NCBI GenBank assembly: GCA_018716285.1
Contig: DVKD01000037.1
Coordinates: forward strand, 1-48,492
DNA from: Candidatus Merdivicinus faecavium
GTDB taxonomy: Bacteria; Bacillota; Clostridia; Oscillospirales; Ruminococcaceae
Direction: 5' to 3'
Length of the DNA stretch: 48,492 nucleotides
Within the stretch, counting starts at the first letter, position 1; every line of letters begins with the position of its first letter. The notes beneath the pieces were generated by a model, which did no database searches, was not told the DNA's origin, and worked only from the letters and a program-made list of their open reading frames with translations. Positions 15,757 through 24,047 of this stretch are shown here, in pieces. The translations under genes were made by a program, and so were the position numbers.

Positions 15757-16938
15757 ATGAGAATTGCATTATTTACCGAAACCTATCTGCCCTATATCAG
15801 CGGCGTCGTCACACACGTAAAGCTTTTGAAAGAAGGACTTGAAAAACAGGGACACCAGGTCCTTGTCGTCGCCGCAGACCCCGATACCCGGCATCATTAT
15901 ATTCAGGACGGCGTCCTCCACTGTCCCGCAAAGACCTTAAAGCGCATTTATGATTACGGCCTCGCCGCCCCCTATTCCCACCGCCGCCTGAAGATGCTGC
16001 GGGAGTTTCACCCCGACATCATCCATATCCACACCGAATTCGGCGTCGGCCTTTCCGCCCTCCACATTGCAAAGGCGCTGCGGGTCCCGCTCGTCTACAC
16101 TCTCCACACCATGTATGACGAGTACATTTACTATATTGCCCCTCGTCATCTTGTCCCCATGATGACCCGGATCTCCCACCGGTACTTCCGCCTGTTTGCC
16201 AAAAAAGCGGCGCAGATCACCGGCCCTTCCCAGAAATGCACCGAGTATATTCAGAACGACTGCAAGCTGAATCGCAGCGTCAACGTCATCCCCAATCCGG
16301 TCGAGCTCGATAAATTCCAGCCGGAAAATATCACTGAAGAACAGAAGCACGCCTTCCGGAAGAAATACGGCATCCGGGACGACGAAATGCTCGTCTGTTT
16401 CTGCGGGCGGATCGGCCGGGAAAAGAGCGTCGACGTCCTGCTTGACTACTGGGCGCAGACGGTCAAGCCCGACGACAAGATGAGACTGCTCATCATCGGC
16501 GACGGTCCCTGCAAACCGGAGCTGGAGGAGCAGGCTGCCCGCCTCGGCATCTCGGACATGGTCGTCTTCACCGGGTCTGTCCCCAATACCGAGCTGCCGC
16601 CCTACTACGCGAGCTGTGACCTTTATGTCACTGCCTCCCTCTCGGACACCAACTCCATTTCGATGCTCGAGGCGATGGCGACCGGGCTGCCGGTTGCCCA
16701 CCGGTACGATAAGTTAAACGAAGGACAGGTCCGCAGCGGCGTCAACGGCTTTATTTACTATGACGCCAAGGGGATGTACGACATCTTCAAGCAGTATCAG
16801 AAAAAGACGCCGGAGGAAAAGCGCATCCTCGAACACTCTGTTCGGGAGTCGGTCAAGCAGGCCGGTTCGGAGAATCTCGCAAATTATCTATTAAATGTAT
16901 ATCGGAGAGCCGTCGCTTCCGAGAACGCAGAGAAATAA
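15757..16938 (+). CDS. family 4 glycosyltransferase, probably diacylglycerol-type
   Basis: A 393-residue GT-B fold enzyme. MRIALFTETYLPYISGVVTH, HIHTEFGVGLSALHIAKAL, VIPNPVELDKFQP, CFCGRIGREKSVDVLLDYW and EAMATGLPVA follow the GT4 pattern of Firmicutes glucosyl-/galactosyl-diacylglycerol synthases, which make membrane glycolipids from UDP-sugars. In the E-x7-E signature the first Glu is Asp (SDTNSISMLEAMA), a conservative change. I chose ATG 15757 because family members begin MRIALFTETYLP. An in-frame ATG at 15702 would add 18 residues (MQIFEGRSGILF...) but has no ribosome site. The acceptor is not proven. Confidence 0.85.
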   Translation: MRIALFTETYLPYISGVVTHVKLLKEGLEKQGHQVLVVAADPDTRHHYIQDGVLHCPAKTLKRIYDYGLAAPYSHRRLKMLREFHPDIIHIHTEFGVGLSALHIAKALRVPLVYTLHTMYDEYIYYIAPRHLVPMMTRISHRYFRLFAKKAAQITGPSQKCTEYIQNDCKLNRSVNVIPNPVELDKFQPENITEEQKHAFRKKYGIRDDEMLVCFCGRIGREKSVDVLLDYWAQTVKPDDKMRLLIIGDGPCKPELEEQAARLGISDMVVFTGSVPNTELPPYYASCDLYVTASLSDTNSISMLEAMATGLPVAHRYDKLNEGQVRSGVNGFIYYDAKGMYDIFKQYQKKTPEEKRILEHSVRESVKQAGSENLANYLLNVYRRAVASENAEK

Positions 16939-17024
16939 GCGCTGCATTTGGCGAAATTTGGCGAATAATTTGCCAAGAATTCTATCATGACATAAATTTT
17001 TAACGGATTTTTCCGAAAGATCCG

Positions 17025-17053
17025 TTGACAACACAAAACAGCTATGGTAAAAT
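17025..17053 (+). promoter_or_regulatory. sigma-A promoter for the FAD-dehydrogenase
   Basis: TTGACA (17025-17030), 17 bases, TAAAAT (17048-17053), with a TGG extension before the -10 box. The start of transcription should be near 17060, giving a leader of about 110 bases. Confidence 0.8.
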
Positions 17054-17099
17054 AGAGACGTTTGTAGCAAAGCCCATTTTCCAGGGCCCCGACTGCTCT

Positions 17100-17147
17100 G
17101 CGACCGCCGTGTACCGGTGCGGCCGTCGCGCACCGGGGTTCTTTTTC
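17100..17147 (+). promoter_or_regulatory. attenuator-like leader: terminator hairpin with competing stem
   Basis: CCGGTGCG (17114-17121) and CGCACCGG (17129-17136) form a terminator stem followed by GGTTCTTTTTC, only about 55 bases after the promoter and 25 bases before the gene. An alternative stem pairs GCGACCGCCG (17100-17109) with CGGCCGTCGC (17120-17129), with one C-C mismatch, and uses part of the terminator arm, so the two exclude each other. An additional small stem GCCC/GGGC lies at about 17072-17087. I do not recognise a known riboswitch class; the region could also produce an 85-base RNA. Confidence 0.6.
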
Positions 17148-17171
17148 TGCGAATTTTGAAAGGGGATTTTT

Positions 17172-18548
17172 ATGGAACTCAGAAAGCACTATGACGTTGC
17201 AATCATCGGCGGCGGCATCGGCGGCATCATGACCGCCTACCGCCTGATGGAAAAGCGCCCCGCTCTCCGCGTCTGCATCCTGGAAAAAGGCAGCCCGATC
17301 GAAAAGCGGATCTGCCCCATCGTCGCCAAAAAAACGGAAAAGTGCATCAAATGCAGCTCCTGCGCGATCATGGAGGGGATGGCGGGCGCAGGCGCCTTTT
17401 CGGACGGCAAGTACGTCATCTCGACCGAGTACGGCGGCTGGCTGACCGACTTTTTGCCGGGCGAGACCGTCCTCAACTACATTGAGCAGGCGGACGCCAT
17501 CCTGGTCAAGTTCGGCGCGACGACCGAGCGCTTCCTGCCCAGCAACGAATTGAAGCGGCTCTGCCTCCAGCACGATCTCCACATGAGCCAGGCGCAGCTC
17601 AAGCACCTCGGCACCGACGCCAATTTTGATACCATGAAAAAGCTCATCCAGTCGCTGGACGGCAAGGTCGACATCGCCGCCAACACCGAGGCCTTCGATG
17701 TCGGCCGGGACAGCCATGAAATCCGTTACCGTCATGCGGGCAGAGAGGGCGTCCTCACCGCCGAGACGATCGTCTTCGCGGTCGGCCGCGCCGGGAGCCG
17801 GTTTTTCTCCAAATGGTGCGCCGACCACCAGATCCCGCTCCAGAACAACCAGGTGGACATCGGCGTCCGGGTCGAGCTGCCCTCGATGATCTGGGAGGAG
17901 TTCTCCAAAAAGATCTACGAGCCCAAGATCTGGTACCGCTCCAAGCAGTACGGCGACGTTACCCGGATGTTCTGCTTCAACGAGCGCGGCAGCGTCGTCA
18001 CCGAAAACACCGGCGGCGTCCTGACCGTCAACGGCCACTCCTACCGGGACGAGAGCCGCAAGACCGGCAACTCGAACTTCGCCCTCCTGTCGACCATCCG
18101 CTTTACCGAGCCCTTCCGCGAGCCGATCGAGTACGCCCGCCATGTCGCGAGCCTTGCAAACCTCATCAGCGGCGGCAGCGTCCTCGTCCAGCGGCTCGGG
18201 GACCTGGAAAACGGCCGCCGGACCGATGCCGCCCGCCTCCGCCAATCGACCACCCGCCCGACCCTCAACGCGGTCGCGGGGGATCTGAGCCTCTGCCTGC
18301 CCAAGCGGCAGCTGGACAACATCATCGAGACGCTGCACGCCCTCGACCGCATCGCCCCCGGCACCGCCAACTATGACACCCTGCTCTACGGCATCGAGTG
18401 CAAGTACTATTCCGCCCGCCCGGACTGCACCGATTTTGCCGTCAACGGCTGCAAGGGCATCTACGCCATCGGGGACGGCGCGGGCTTCACCCGCTCCCTC
18501 TCCCAGGCCGCGGCCAACGGCCTCTATGTCGCCGACCAGCTGGTCTAA
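17172..18548 (+). CDS. uncharacterised FAD-dependent dehydrogenase (COG2509 type)
   Basis: A 458-residue flavoprotein. The N-terminal Rossmann signature is YDVAIIGGGIGGIMTAYRLM. It is followed by a cysteine group (RICPIVAKKTEKCIKCSSCA) that is characteristic of this COG2509 family and might bind a metal or be redox active. Later come FAVGRAGSRFF and, near the C-terminus, the FAD-closing GIYAIGDGAGFTRSLSQAAANGLYVA. The physiological reaction of the family is unknown to me. ATG 17172 has GAAAGGGG upstream. It is preceded by an attenuator-like leader and followed after 13 bases by a Nudix gene, probably co-transcribed. Confidence 0.85.
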   Translation: MELRKHYDVAIIGGGIGGIMTAYRLMEKRPALRVCILEKGSPIEKRICPIVAKKTEKCIKCSSCAIMEGMAGAGAFSDGKYVISTEYGGWLTDFLPGETVLNYIEQADAILVKFGATTERFLPSNELKRLCLQHDLHMSQAQLKHLGTDANFDTMKKLIQSLDGKVDIAANTEAFDVGRDSHEIRYRHAGREGVLTAETIVFAVGRAGSRFFSKWCADHQIPLQNNQVDIGVRVELPSMIWEEFSKKIYEPKIWYRSKQYGDVTRMFCFNERGSVVTENTGGVLTVNGHSYRDESRKTGNSNFALLSTIRFTEPFREPIEYARHVASLANLISGGSVLVQRLGDLENGRRTDAARLRQSTTRPTLNAVAGDLSLCLPKRQLDNIIETLHALDRIAPGTANYDTLLYGIECKYYSARPDCTDFAVNGCKGIYAIGDGAGFTRSLSQAAANGLYVADQLV

Positions 18549-18561
18549 AGGGGAAAAACGC

Positions 18562-19077
18562 ATGGAAGTATGGGATTTATATGACCTAAACCGGCAGATC
18601 ATCGGCGAGCACGTCAGAGGCAGAGAATTGCCGGAAAACGGATTTCATCTGGTCGTCCATGTGTGGATCCGGAACTGGCAGGGGCAATATCTGCTCACGC
18701 AGCGCGCCGCAAGCCGGCCGACCTTTCCGCTCATGTGGGAATGTGTCGGCGGTTCTGTTTTGAAGGGCGAAAGCAGCATTCAGGGCGCCCTCAGGGAAAC
18801 TGAGGAAGAAGTCGGTCTCCGATTTTCTTCCGGGGACGGCGCCCTTCTGTTTACAAAAGTCAGGGGGACGATTGGCGGAAAACGCTATAACGACATTGTA
18901 GACGTATGGCTTTTCCATTATGACGGAACCGTGAATTTGGAAAAGGCGAGCACCGACGAGGTCGCGCAGGTGCAATGGATGAGCCGGGAAGAAATATTCC
19001 GGCTTTATCAGGAAAACAAGCTGGTTCATTCGATCAAGGACTTAAGCTATTTCTTTCAGGAAATGGCCACATCATAA
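18562..19077 (+). CDS. Nudix hydrolase (isopentenyl-diphosphate isomerase-like subgroup)
   Basis: A 171-residue Nudix protein. MEVWDLYDLNRQIIGEHVRG at the start and HVWIRNWQGQYLLTQRAASR resemble the YfcD/IDI-like branch. The Nudix box is GGSVLKGESSIQGALRETEE then EVGL, complete with the RE-x2-EE catalytic residues. It lacks clear evidence for isomerase activity, so a general nucleotide or sugar-nucleotide hydrolase is safer. ATG 18562 has AAAGGGG eight bases upstream. It follows the FAD-dehydrogenase by 13 bases and ends before a strong terminator. Confidence 0.85.
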   Translation: MEVWDLYDLNRQIIGEHVRGRELPENGFHLVVHVWIRNWQGQYLLTQRAASRPTFPLMWECVGGSVLKGESSIQGALRETEEEVGLRFSSGDGALLFTKVRGTIGGKRYNDIVDVWLFHYDGTVNLEKASTDEVAQVQWMSREEIFRLYQENKLVHSIKDLSYFFQEMATS

Positions 19078-19090
19078 CTCCCGGATAGCG

Positions 19091-19126
19091 AAATCCCCCG
19101 TATGATGGATCTCATACGGGGGATTT
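19091..19126. terminator. bidirectional terminator
   Basis: AAATCCCCCGTATGA (19091-19105) pairs perfectly over 15 bp with TCATACGGGGGATTT (19112-19126), followed by GATTTATTTC. It separates the Nudix gene from the convergent glpK. Confidence 0.9.
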
Positions 19127-19175
19127 GATTTATTTCACTTGGAAAAAGCGGATGCTTACGCATTCGCCGGGAAGG

Positions 19176-20675
19176 CTATTCCCCGCTTTCCATCTCTACC
19201 CAATCCTTTGCGCGGGTAACCGCCTTGCGCCAGCCTTTGAGCAGGCGCTGCCGTTTTTCTTCCGGCATGGCGGGAAGATAGGTTCGTTCCACCTTGCCCA
19301 TTGATCTGAGCTCGTCAAGCCCGGACCAGAACTGCACCGCCAGCCCCGCCAGGTAGGCTGCGCCGAGGGCTGTCGTCTCCCGGATGACCGGACGGACGAC
19401 CGGCCGATCTATGATATCCGCCTGGAACTGCATCAGGAAGTCGTTTGCGGCAGCGCCGCCGTCCACCTTAAGGGCGGAGAAGCGGATGCCCGCATCCTCC
19501 TCGATCGCGTCCAGGACGTCCTTGGACTGGTAGGCGATCGATTCCAGCGAAGCGCGGATGATGTGGGCGCGCTTGGTGCCGCGGGTGATGCCGATGAGCA
19601 TCCCGCGCGCGAACATATCCCAATGCGGCGCGCCCAGCCCGGTGAAGGCCGGCACCATGTAGACGCCGCCCGAATCCGGGACGCGGGAGGCGTAATAATC
19701 GGAGTCCGCCGCGTCTGTGATAAAGCGCATTTCATCCCGCAGCCATTGAACGACTGCCCCGCCGGTGAAGACGCTCCCCTCCAGCGCGTACCGCACCTGG
19801 CCCGGACAGCTCGCCGCCAGGGTCGTGATGAGGCCGGTGTGGCTTTCAACCGGCGTCTCCCCGGTGTTCATCAAAAGGAAGCAGCCGGTCCCGTAGGTGT
19901 TCTTCGCCTCCCCTTTTTCAAAACAGGCCTGGCCGAAGAGCGCCGCCTGCTGGTCCCCGGCGACGCCCGCGATGGGGACGGCGCAGCCGTTGATCTGGGC
20001 CATTCCGAAGATGCCGCTCGACGGCTTGACCGCCGGGAGCATGCAGGCGGGGATGTCCAGCAGCCGGAGGATCTCCTCATCCCATTGGAGGGTGTGGATG
20101 TTGAAAAGCATGGTGCGGGAGGCGTTGGTATAGTCGGTCGCATGCACCAAACCGCCGGTCAGCTTCCAGATGAGCCAGGTGTCCACCGTCCCGAAGAGCA
20201 GCTCCCCTGCCTCCGCCTTTTCCCGCGCGCCGGGGACGTTGTCGAGGATCCACTTGATCTTGGTGCCGCTGAAATAGGCGTCAGGGAGCAGGCCGGTGCG
20301 TTCACGGATGAGGCTGCCGTACCCCTCGGTTTTGAGCCGCTCGCAGAGAGCAGCCGTCCGGCGGCACTGCCAGACAATGGCGTTGCAGACCGGCTTGCCG
20401 GTTTTCTTTTCCCACACGATGGTCGTCTCCCGCTGATTGGTGATCCCAATGGCGGCGATCTCCTCCATCGGGATGCCGCTCATCAGCAGCACGTCGATCA
20501 GCACCCCGTACTGGGAGGCATAGATCTCGAGCGGGTCATGCTCGACCCAGCCTTCGCGGGGATAGTATTGGGTGAATTCCCGCTGCGCGATGTTGACAAT
20601 GTTCTGCTCCCGGTCAAAGATCACCGCACGGGAGCTGGTAGTGCCCTGATCGAGGGCGATGACATATTTTTTCAT
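19176..20675 (-). CDS. glpK: glycerol kinase
   Basis: A 499-residue FGGY-family kinase making glycerol 3-phosphate. It starts [18 protein letters not shown] (phosphate 1 motif). [79 protein letters not shown] and [13 protein letters not shown] are all classical GlpK sequence. ATG 20675 has AGGGGG nine bases upstream. It lies 11 bases after the TPM-domain gene and so probably belongs to the same transcript as the membrane-stress-like trio. No glpF, glpD or GlpP antiterminator gene is nearby, which is unusual. Confidence 0.97.
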   Translation of the reverse strand: MKKYVIALDQGTTSSRAVIFDREQNIVNIAQREFTQYYPREGWVEHDPLEIYASQYGVLIDVLLMSGIPMEEIAAIGITNQRETTIVWEKKTGKPVCNAIVWQCRRTAALCERLKTEGYGSLIRERTGLLPDAYFSGTKIKWILDNVPGAREKAEAGELLFGTVDTWLIWKLTGGLVHATDYTNASRTMLFNIHTLQWDEEILRLLDIPACMLPAVKPSSGIFGMAQINGCAVPIAGVAGDQQAALFGQACFEKGEAKNTYGTGCFLLMNTGETPVESHTGLITTLAASCPGQVRYALEGSVFTGGAVVQWLRDEMRFITDAADSDYYASRVPDSGGVYMVPAFTGLGAPHWDMFARGMLIGITRGTKRAHIIRASLESIAYQSKDVLDAIEEDAGIRFSALKVDGGAAANDFLMQFQADIIDRPVVRPVIRETTALGAAYLAGLAVQFWSGLDELRSMGKVERTYLPAMPEEKRQRLLKGWRKAVTRAKDWVEMESGE

Positions 20676-20686
20676 GCAGATTCCCC

Positions 20687-21475
20687 CTAAAATCTCCGGC
20701 TGCCGACGCTGTGCGACCGCCCGCTGGAGCCGATGCTCGACCCGCCCCGCGGCCCGCCGTGGGAGCCTCCGTTATCTGGGTTCCGCCGCGTCCGCGTGAC
20801 GGCCGAGCGCAGAAACTGGTCGTTGCGCACGCTCAGGCGCAGCTCTTCGTTGATGTAAGCGGACGCCTGCGTCGCCCTGCGCCGCTGTTTGTTGGCCGCC
20901 GCCATACAGGCGACCGAAATCCCCCCGGCCGCAGCGGCGATCAGCAGGAAAAACGGCAGCCGCCGCAGATTCCGCGAAAAGGCGGATTCCGTCGCGCGGG
21001 CCGCAACCCGGTCCGCTTCCTCAAAAAAGCTCTGGGCGGCGGCATAAAAGTCCCCGTCCGCAGCGCCTTCGTAGACCTCGTCGAGCATCCGGTCGATCTG
21101 GCTTTCATTGTAGATGTACTCGCCGCGCCCTGTCCCGCAGATCACCAGCTCGCGGTAATCCATGTTGATAAGGAGCAGCAGCCCGTCCGGCGCAAAAGCA
21201 TTGTAATCATAAAAATCCTGGGCATAATCGACCGAACTGAGCCCCTCATCGTCGTCAATGGTGACGACTGCATAGTCCATCTGGTACTTTTCCGCCAATG
21301 CGTCCGCCTGTTCGGCCAGCGCACTCCTTTCTGTTTCGCTGAAAAGGCCGGCATAGTCGTAGATCCGGTCGGCCGGGTCGACGGAAAGATCCATCGCCAT
21401 CGCTGAGAACGGCAGAATCCAGAGGGCAATCCAGGAAAAGAGGACAGCTGCCCCCGCAAATTTTCCCTTTTTCAC
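20687..21475 (-). CDS. TPM-domain membrane protein (YdjH/YgcG-like)
   Basis: A 262-residue exported, membrane-anchored protein. A signal peptide ([20 protein letters not shown]... ending near AMA, residue 27) is followed by a TPM domain (about 35-160) with [32 protein letters not shown] and [21 protein letters not shown] transmembrane helix follows (about 172-192, [20 protein letters not shown]), then a cytoplasmic tail rich in Arg, Gly and Ser ending SVGSRRF. The layout matches B. subtilis YdjH. Its ATG overlaps the stop of the preceding zinc-ribbon gene by four bases (ATGA), so the two are coupled. Biochemical role unknown. Confidence 0.8.
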   Translation of the reverse strand: MKKGKFAGAAVLFSWIALWILPFSAMAMDLSVDPADRIYDYAGLFSETERSALAEQADALAEKYQMDYAVVTIDDDEGLSSVDYAQDFYDYNAFAPDGLLLLINMDYRELVICGTGRGEYIYNESQIDRMLDEVYEGAADGDFYAAAQSFFEEADRVAARATESAFSRNLRRLPFFLLIAAAAGGISVACMAAANKQRRRATQASAYINEELRLSVRNDQFLRSAVTRTRRNPDNGGSHGGPRGGSSIGSSGRSHSVGSRRF

Positions 21476-22509
21476 AGCAGCAGCCCTCCTAAAAACAGGA
21501 TCAGCAGAACGGCCGCGAAGATCCCTCCGAACCAGGCGGCCGCCCGCCCTGCGGATATGGGCAGGTCGCCGACAATCTTCCCGGTCTGGCCGTTCATGGC
21601 AAAAAGGTAGTCTTTATCCTTGTAACGGCTCATCAGCATCCACACCGGGAGCAGGACGTTTTCGCACGACTGCCCGCCGATCTCGATATGCCTCTGCTGC
21701 ACGACAAAGCCGGTGTAACCGCTCACCGTGCCGCGCAGCGCGCTTTCCGCCGACTGCTCCACCCGGGTCTTTACCCGGGGGAAGACGGCCTCGCTCCCCT
21801 CGTCATACCGCTCCGCGAGGAATCCGGCCAGGTAGGCGGGCGTAAAATCGACCATCCTGGAAAAATCGTAGGGCTCGATGGAATCCATCAGCGCGTCGTC
21901 CATCTTGACGGAGCCGTCGGCCGGGATCTTGGCAAAACGCATCCGGCCCGCCCGGTCGATCTGGTAGTAGTCGGTTTTGGTGTAATGGTACTGGCTGTCC
22001 GACCAGGTGGTGATCCGCGTCCCTGAGGCGGAGAGACTCGCCTCCGTATCGCAGTCAAAAAGCCAGAAGGGCACATAGACCCCCGTGATCTTCTCCACCC
22101 GGTCCGGCGCGCAGAAATCCCGCGGCAGCAGCGGCTTTTTGGAGCAGAAGCGGCGGAAGGCTTCCTCCGCGTCCTCTTTCGATTTCTGGAACGGGATGAC
22201 CTTTGCGGGCCGGAAGGCGCCCTTGAGCTTGCCGGGAAAGATCGTCGCACTCTGGCAGAAGACGCAGAAGGAGGCGGCCGTCGTTTCGTCCGTGACGATC
22301 TGCGCGCCGCACTGCGGGCAGACGTACTCCTTCATGCTGGCTGTCTCTTCCGTTTCCGCCTTGTCCCCCTGTTTATCCGCTTCCAGCTTTTTGAGGGTCT
22401 CAAGGTCAAAGGAGCCGTGGCAGAACTGGCAGTCCCAGCGCTGTGTCTCCTCATGAAAGGTCAGCGGCGCGCCGCATTGCGGGCACTGGTAGGTTAAAAC
22501 ATCCATCAT
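21472..22509 (-). CDS. zinc-ribbon membrane protein (YdjG-like)
   Basis: A 345-residue protein with two N-terminal zinc ribbons (YQCPQCGAPLTF...WDCQFCHGSF and YVCPQCGAQIV...SFCVFCQ). A long soluble domain includes YVPFWLFDCDTEASLSASGT and PVWMLMSRYKDKDYLFAMNG, and a single C-terminal transmembrane helix spans about residues 323-343. This is the architecture of B. subtilis YdjG, which with YdjH sits in the membrane and works with the SPFH protein YdjI. Start: two adjacent ATG codons (22509 and 22506) after GGGGGAAT; either may be used. It lies between the SPFH and TPM genes. Confidence 0.8.
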   Translation of the reverse strand: MMDVLTYQCPQCGAPLTFHEETQRWDCQFCHGSFDLETLKKLEADKQGDKAETEETASMKEYVCPQCGAQIVTDETTAASFCVFCQSATIFPGKLKGAFRPAKVIPFQKSKEDAEEAFRRFCSKKPLLPRDFCAPDRVEKITGVYVPFWLFDCDTEASLSASGTRITTWSDSQYHYTKTDYYQIDRAGRMRFAKIPADGSVKMDDALMDSIEPYDFSRMVDFTPAYLAGFLAERYDEGSEAVFPRVKTRVEQSAESALRGTVSGYTGFVVQQRHIEIGGQSCENVLLPVWMLMSRYKDKDYLFAMNGQTGKIVGDLPISAGRAAAWFGGIFAAVLLILFLGGLLL

Positions 22510-22521
22510 ATTCCCCCGCTT

Positions 22522-23793
22522 TTACAGCTTGGCGCCGCACTCCGGGCAGAATTTCGCCGCCTCCTCAGAATGCCAGCCGCATTTGGGGCAGGTGCTGCCC
22601 TGCGGCCGCGGCTTGCCGCATTCGGAGCAGAATTTCCCGGTATTTTCGGTGCCGCAGGAACAAGTCCAGGCAGTTTCCTTTGCCGGCCTGGGTTTTCCGC
22701 ACTCCGAGCAGAATTTGCCGGTGTTTTCCGTGCCGCAGGAGCAGGTCCAGCTGTCCGGCTTGGCGGCAGGCTGCTCGGCCGCACGCTGCGCCATCTGCGC
22801 CATCTGCGCCTGATTGGACTGGCTTGCAGCCGCCATAAAGCCGCCGCCCTGCTGCATTCCCATATTCATGCCCATAAAGCCGTTGACCGCGCCGGCCCGG
22901 TTTGATCCGGCAGCCTCCAACCCGCGGGCGATTGCCCCCTGGACATACCCTTCCCGGACGCCGGGATCGGAGAGCATCGCGCCCTGGTTGCGGAGGTTGA
23001 TGAGCTTCTTGGACTCCTCATCGTAGGAAATCTGGATTCCGACCGACTCGATCTGCATGCCGCGCAGCTGCGTCCACTGCTCGTCAAGGGCGTTCGCGAG
23101 ATACTGGGAAAGCTTGAGCCCCTGCGAGGCGACATGGGAGATGCGGAAGTTGTCCGCCGACATCTGATTGATGGCCGACTGGAGGCCGGTCATAAATTCG
23201 GAGAGATAAAGCTGATAGATATCGCGGATATCCACATGCTCTTTGTTGCGCGGGATCGCCTCCGCGAAAAATTTGAGCGGCTCGACGATCCGGATCGAGA
23301 AATAGCCGTGCGCGCGGAGGTAAAGTTCCGCGTTGTAAAAGCTGTCGAAATAGTTGATCGGGTTGACCGTTCCGTAGGGGATATTCTTGATCTCCTGCAA
23401 ATTGATAAAGTAAACCTTCTGCTGGTAGGGAGTCACGCCGCCGAACTTGATGCGGTTGAAAGTTTCCCGCAGCGCCTCGCCCAATTCCCCATAGAAAAGG
23501 GAGGGAGCGGAGCCATCTTCGACCGTATAATAGCCGGGTTCTGCTGTAAAGTCAATCACCTTGCCGCCATCAACCAGCAGCATAAACTGGTTCTGAGCCA
23601 CATGGACGACCGAACCGTTGCTCACAAAGCCGTCGCTGCCCTTTTTGTTGGAGCCGCGCCGGTCGTTTCCCCGGACAGCCCTGCCCGAACAGAAAACGGT
23701 GGTGTCGCTCATGTTGTCTGCCTCTATCACTTCCAGCCACTGATCGGCGAGCCCGCCGCCAACCGCTCCCGTTACTGCGCGAATAATTCCCAT
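22522..23793 (-). CDS. SPFH-domain protein with C-terminal zinc ribbons (YdjI-like)
   Basis: A 423-residue protein. Residues about 20-290 form an SPFH/virion-core-like domain (VAQNQFMLLVDGGKVIDFTA, PSLFYGELGEALRETF, FDSFYNAELYLRAHGYFSIR). A Met/Gly/Gln-rich linker follows. The C-terminus carries two almost identical Cys4 modules (WTCSCGTENTGKFCSECGKP twice) and a third ribbon (CPKCGW...CPECGAKL). In B. subtilis the homologue YdjI recruits PspA to YdjGH at stressed membrane. ATG 23793 has AAAGGAG nine bases upstream; a TTG three codons earlier overlaps the ribosome site. First gene of the operon. Confidence 0.85.
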   Translation of the reverse strand: MGIIRAVTGAVGGGLADQWLEVIEADNMSDTTVFCSGRAVRGNDRRGSNKKGSDGFVSNGSVVHVAQNQFMLLVDGGKVIDFTAEPGYYTVEDGSAPSLFYGELGEALRETFNRIKFGGVTPYQQKVYFINLQEIKNIPYGTVNPINYFDSFYNAELYLRAHGYFSIRIVEPLKFFAEAIPRNKEHVDIRDIYQLYLSEFMTGLQSAINQMSADNFRISHVASQGLKLSQYLANALDEQWTQLRGMQIESVGIQISYDEESKKLINLRNQGAMLSDPGVREGYVQGAIARGLEAAGSNRAGAVNGFMGMNMGMQQGGGFMAAASQSNQAQMAQMAQRAAEQPAAKPDSWTCSCGTENTGKFCSECGKPRPAKETAWTCSCGTENTGKFCSECGKPRPQGSTCPKCGWHSEEAAKFCPECGAKL

Positions 23794-23838
23794 ATTGACC
23801 AACTCCTTTTATCAGATTGACGAAAATCTTATGATTTC

Positions 23839-23867
23839 AGTATACCATGAATCTGCAGGAATCTCAA
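23839..23867 (-). promoter_or_regulatory. sigma-A promoter of the ydjIGH-like/glpK operon
   Basis: On the minus strand TTGAGA (23862-23867), 17 bases, TATACT (23839-23844) with a TGG extension. Its start point would be about 40 bases before the ATG at 23793. Confidence 0.75.
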
Positions 23868-23992
23868 CAAGATTCTTTTGAATAAAGCTTGCACAATCTG
23901 TTGCATTTTTCCCATTCTTGCTGCTCCCGCATACTCAATGAAAATATTTCCTAATTTTTGAAAAAATATCGCTTTCCTTTCCGGTAGGACTG

Positions 23993-24001
23993 TGCTATAA
24001 T
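23993..24001 (+). promoter_or_regulatory. extended -10 promoter for the Gfo/Idh/MocA gene
   Basis: TGCTATAAT with the TATAAT at 23996-24001, about 47 bases before the start codon; no good -35 box at the right distance. The rest of the 254-base gap between the divergent genes (23794-24047) shows nothing else recognisable. Confidence 0.5.
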
Positions 24002-24047
24002 AAAATCGATTTTAACCGGCCAATGCCGGAAAATGGAGGTTATCAGT

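Noticed and set aside
17055-17171. A known riboswitch (TPP, FMN, SAM, fluoride, ZTP, PreQ1) in the FAD-dehydrogenase leader
   Set aside because: I checked for the core motifs of these classes and found none; only the terminator and the competing stem are supported.
16884-18602. A 572-codon open frame on the minus strand opposite the FAD-dehydrogenase
   Set aside because: It is a mirror of codon bias in the real gene, with low-complexity Ala/Gly/Asp-rich translation and no motif.
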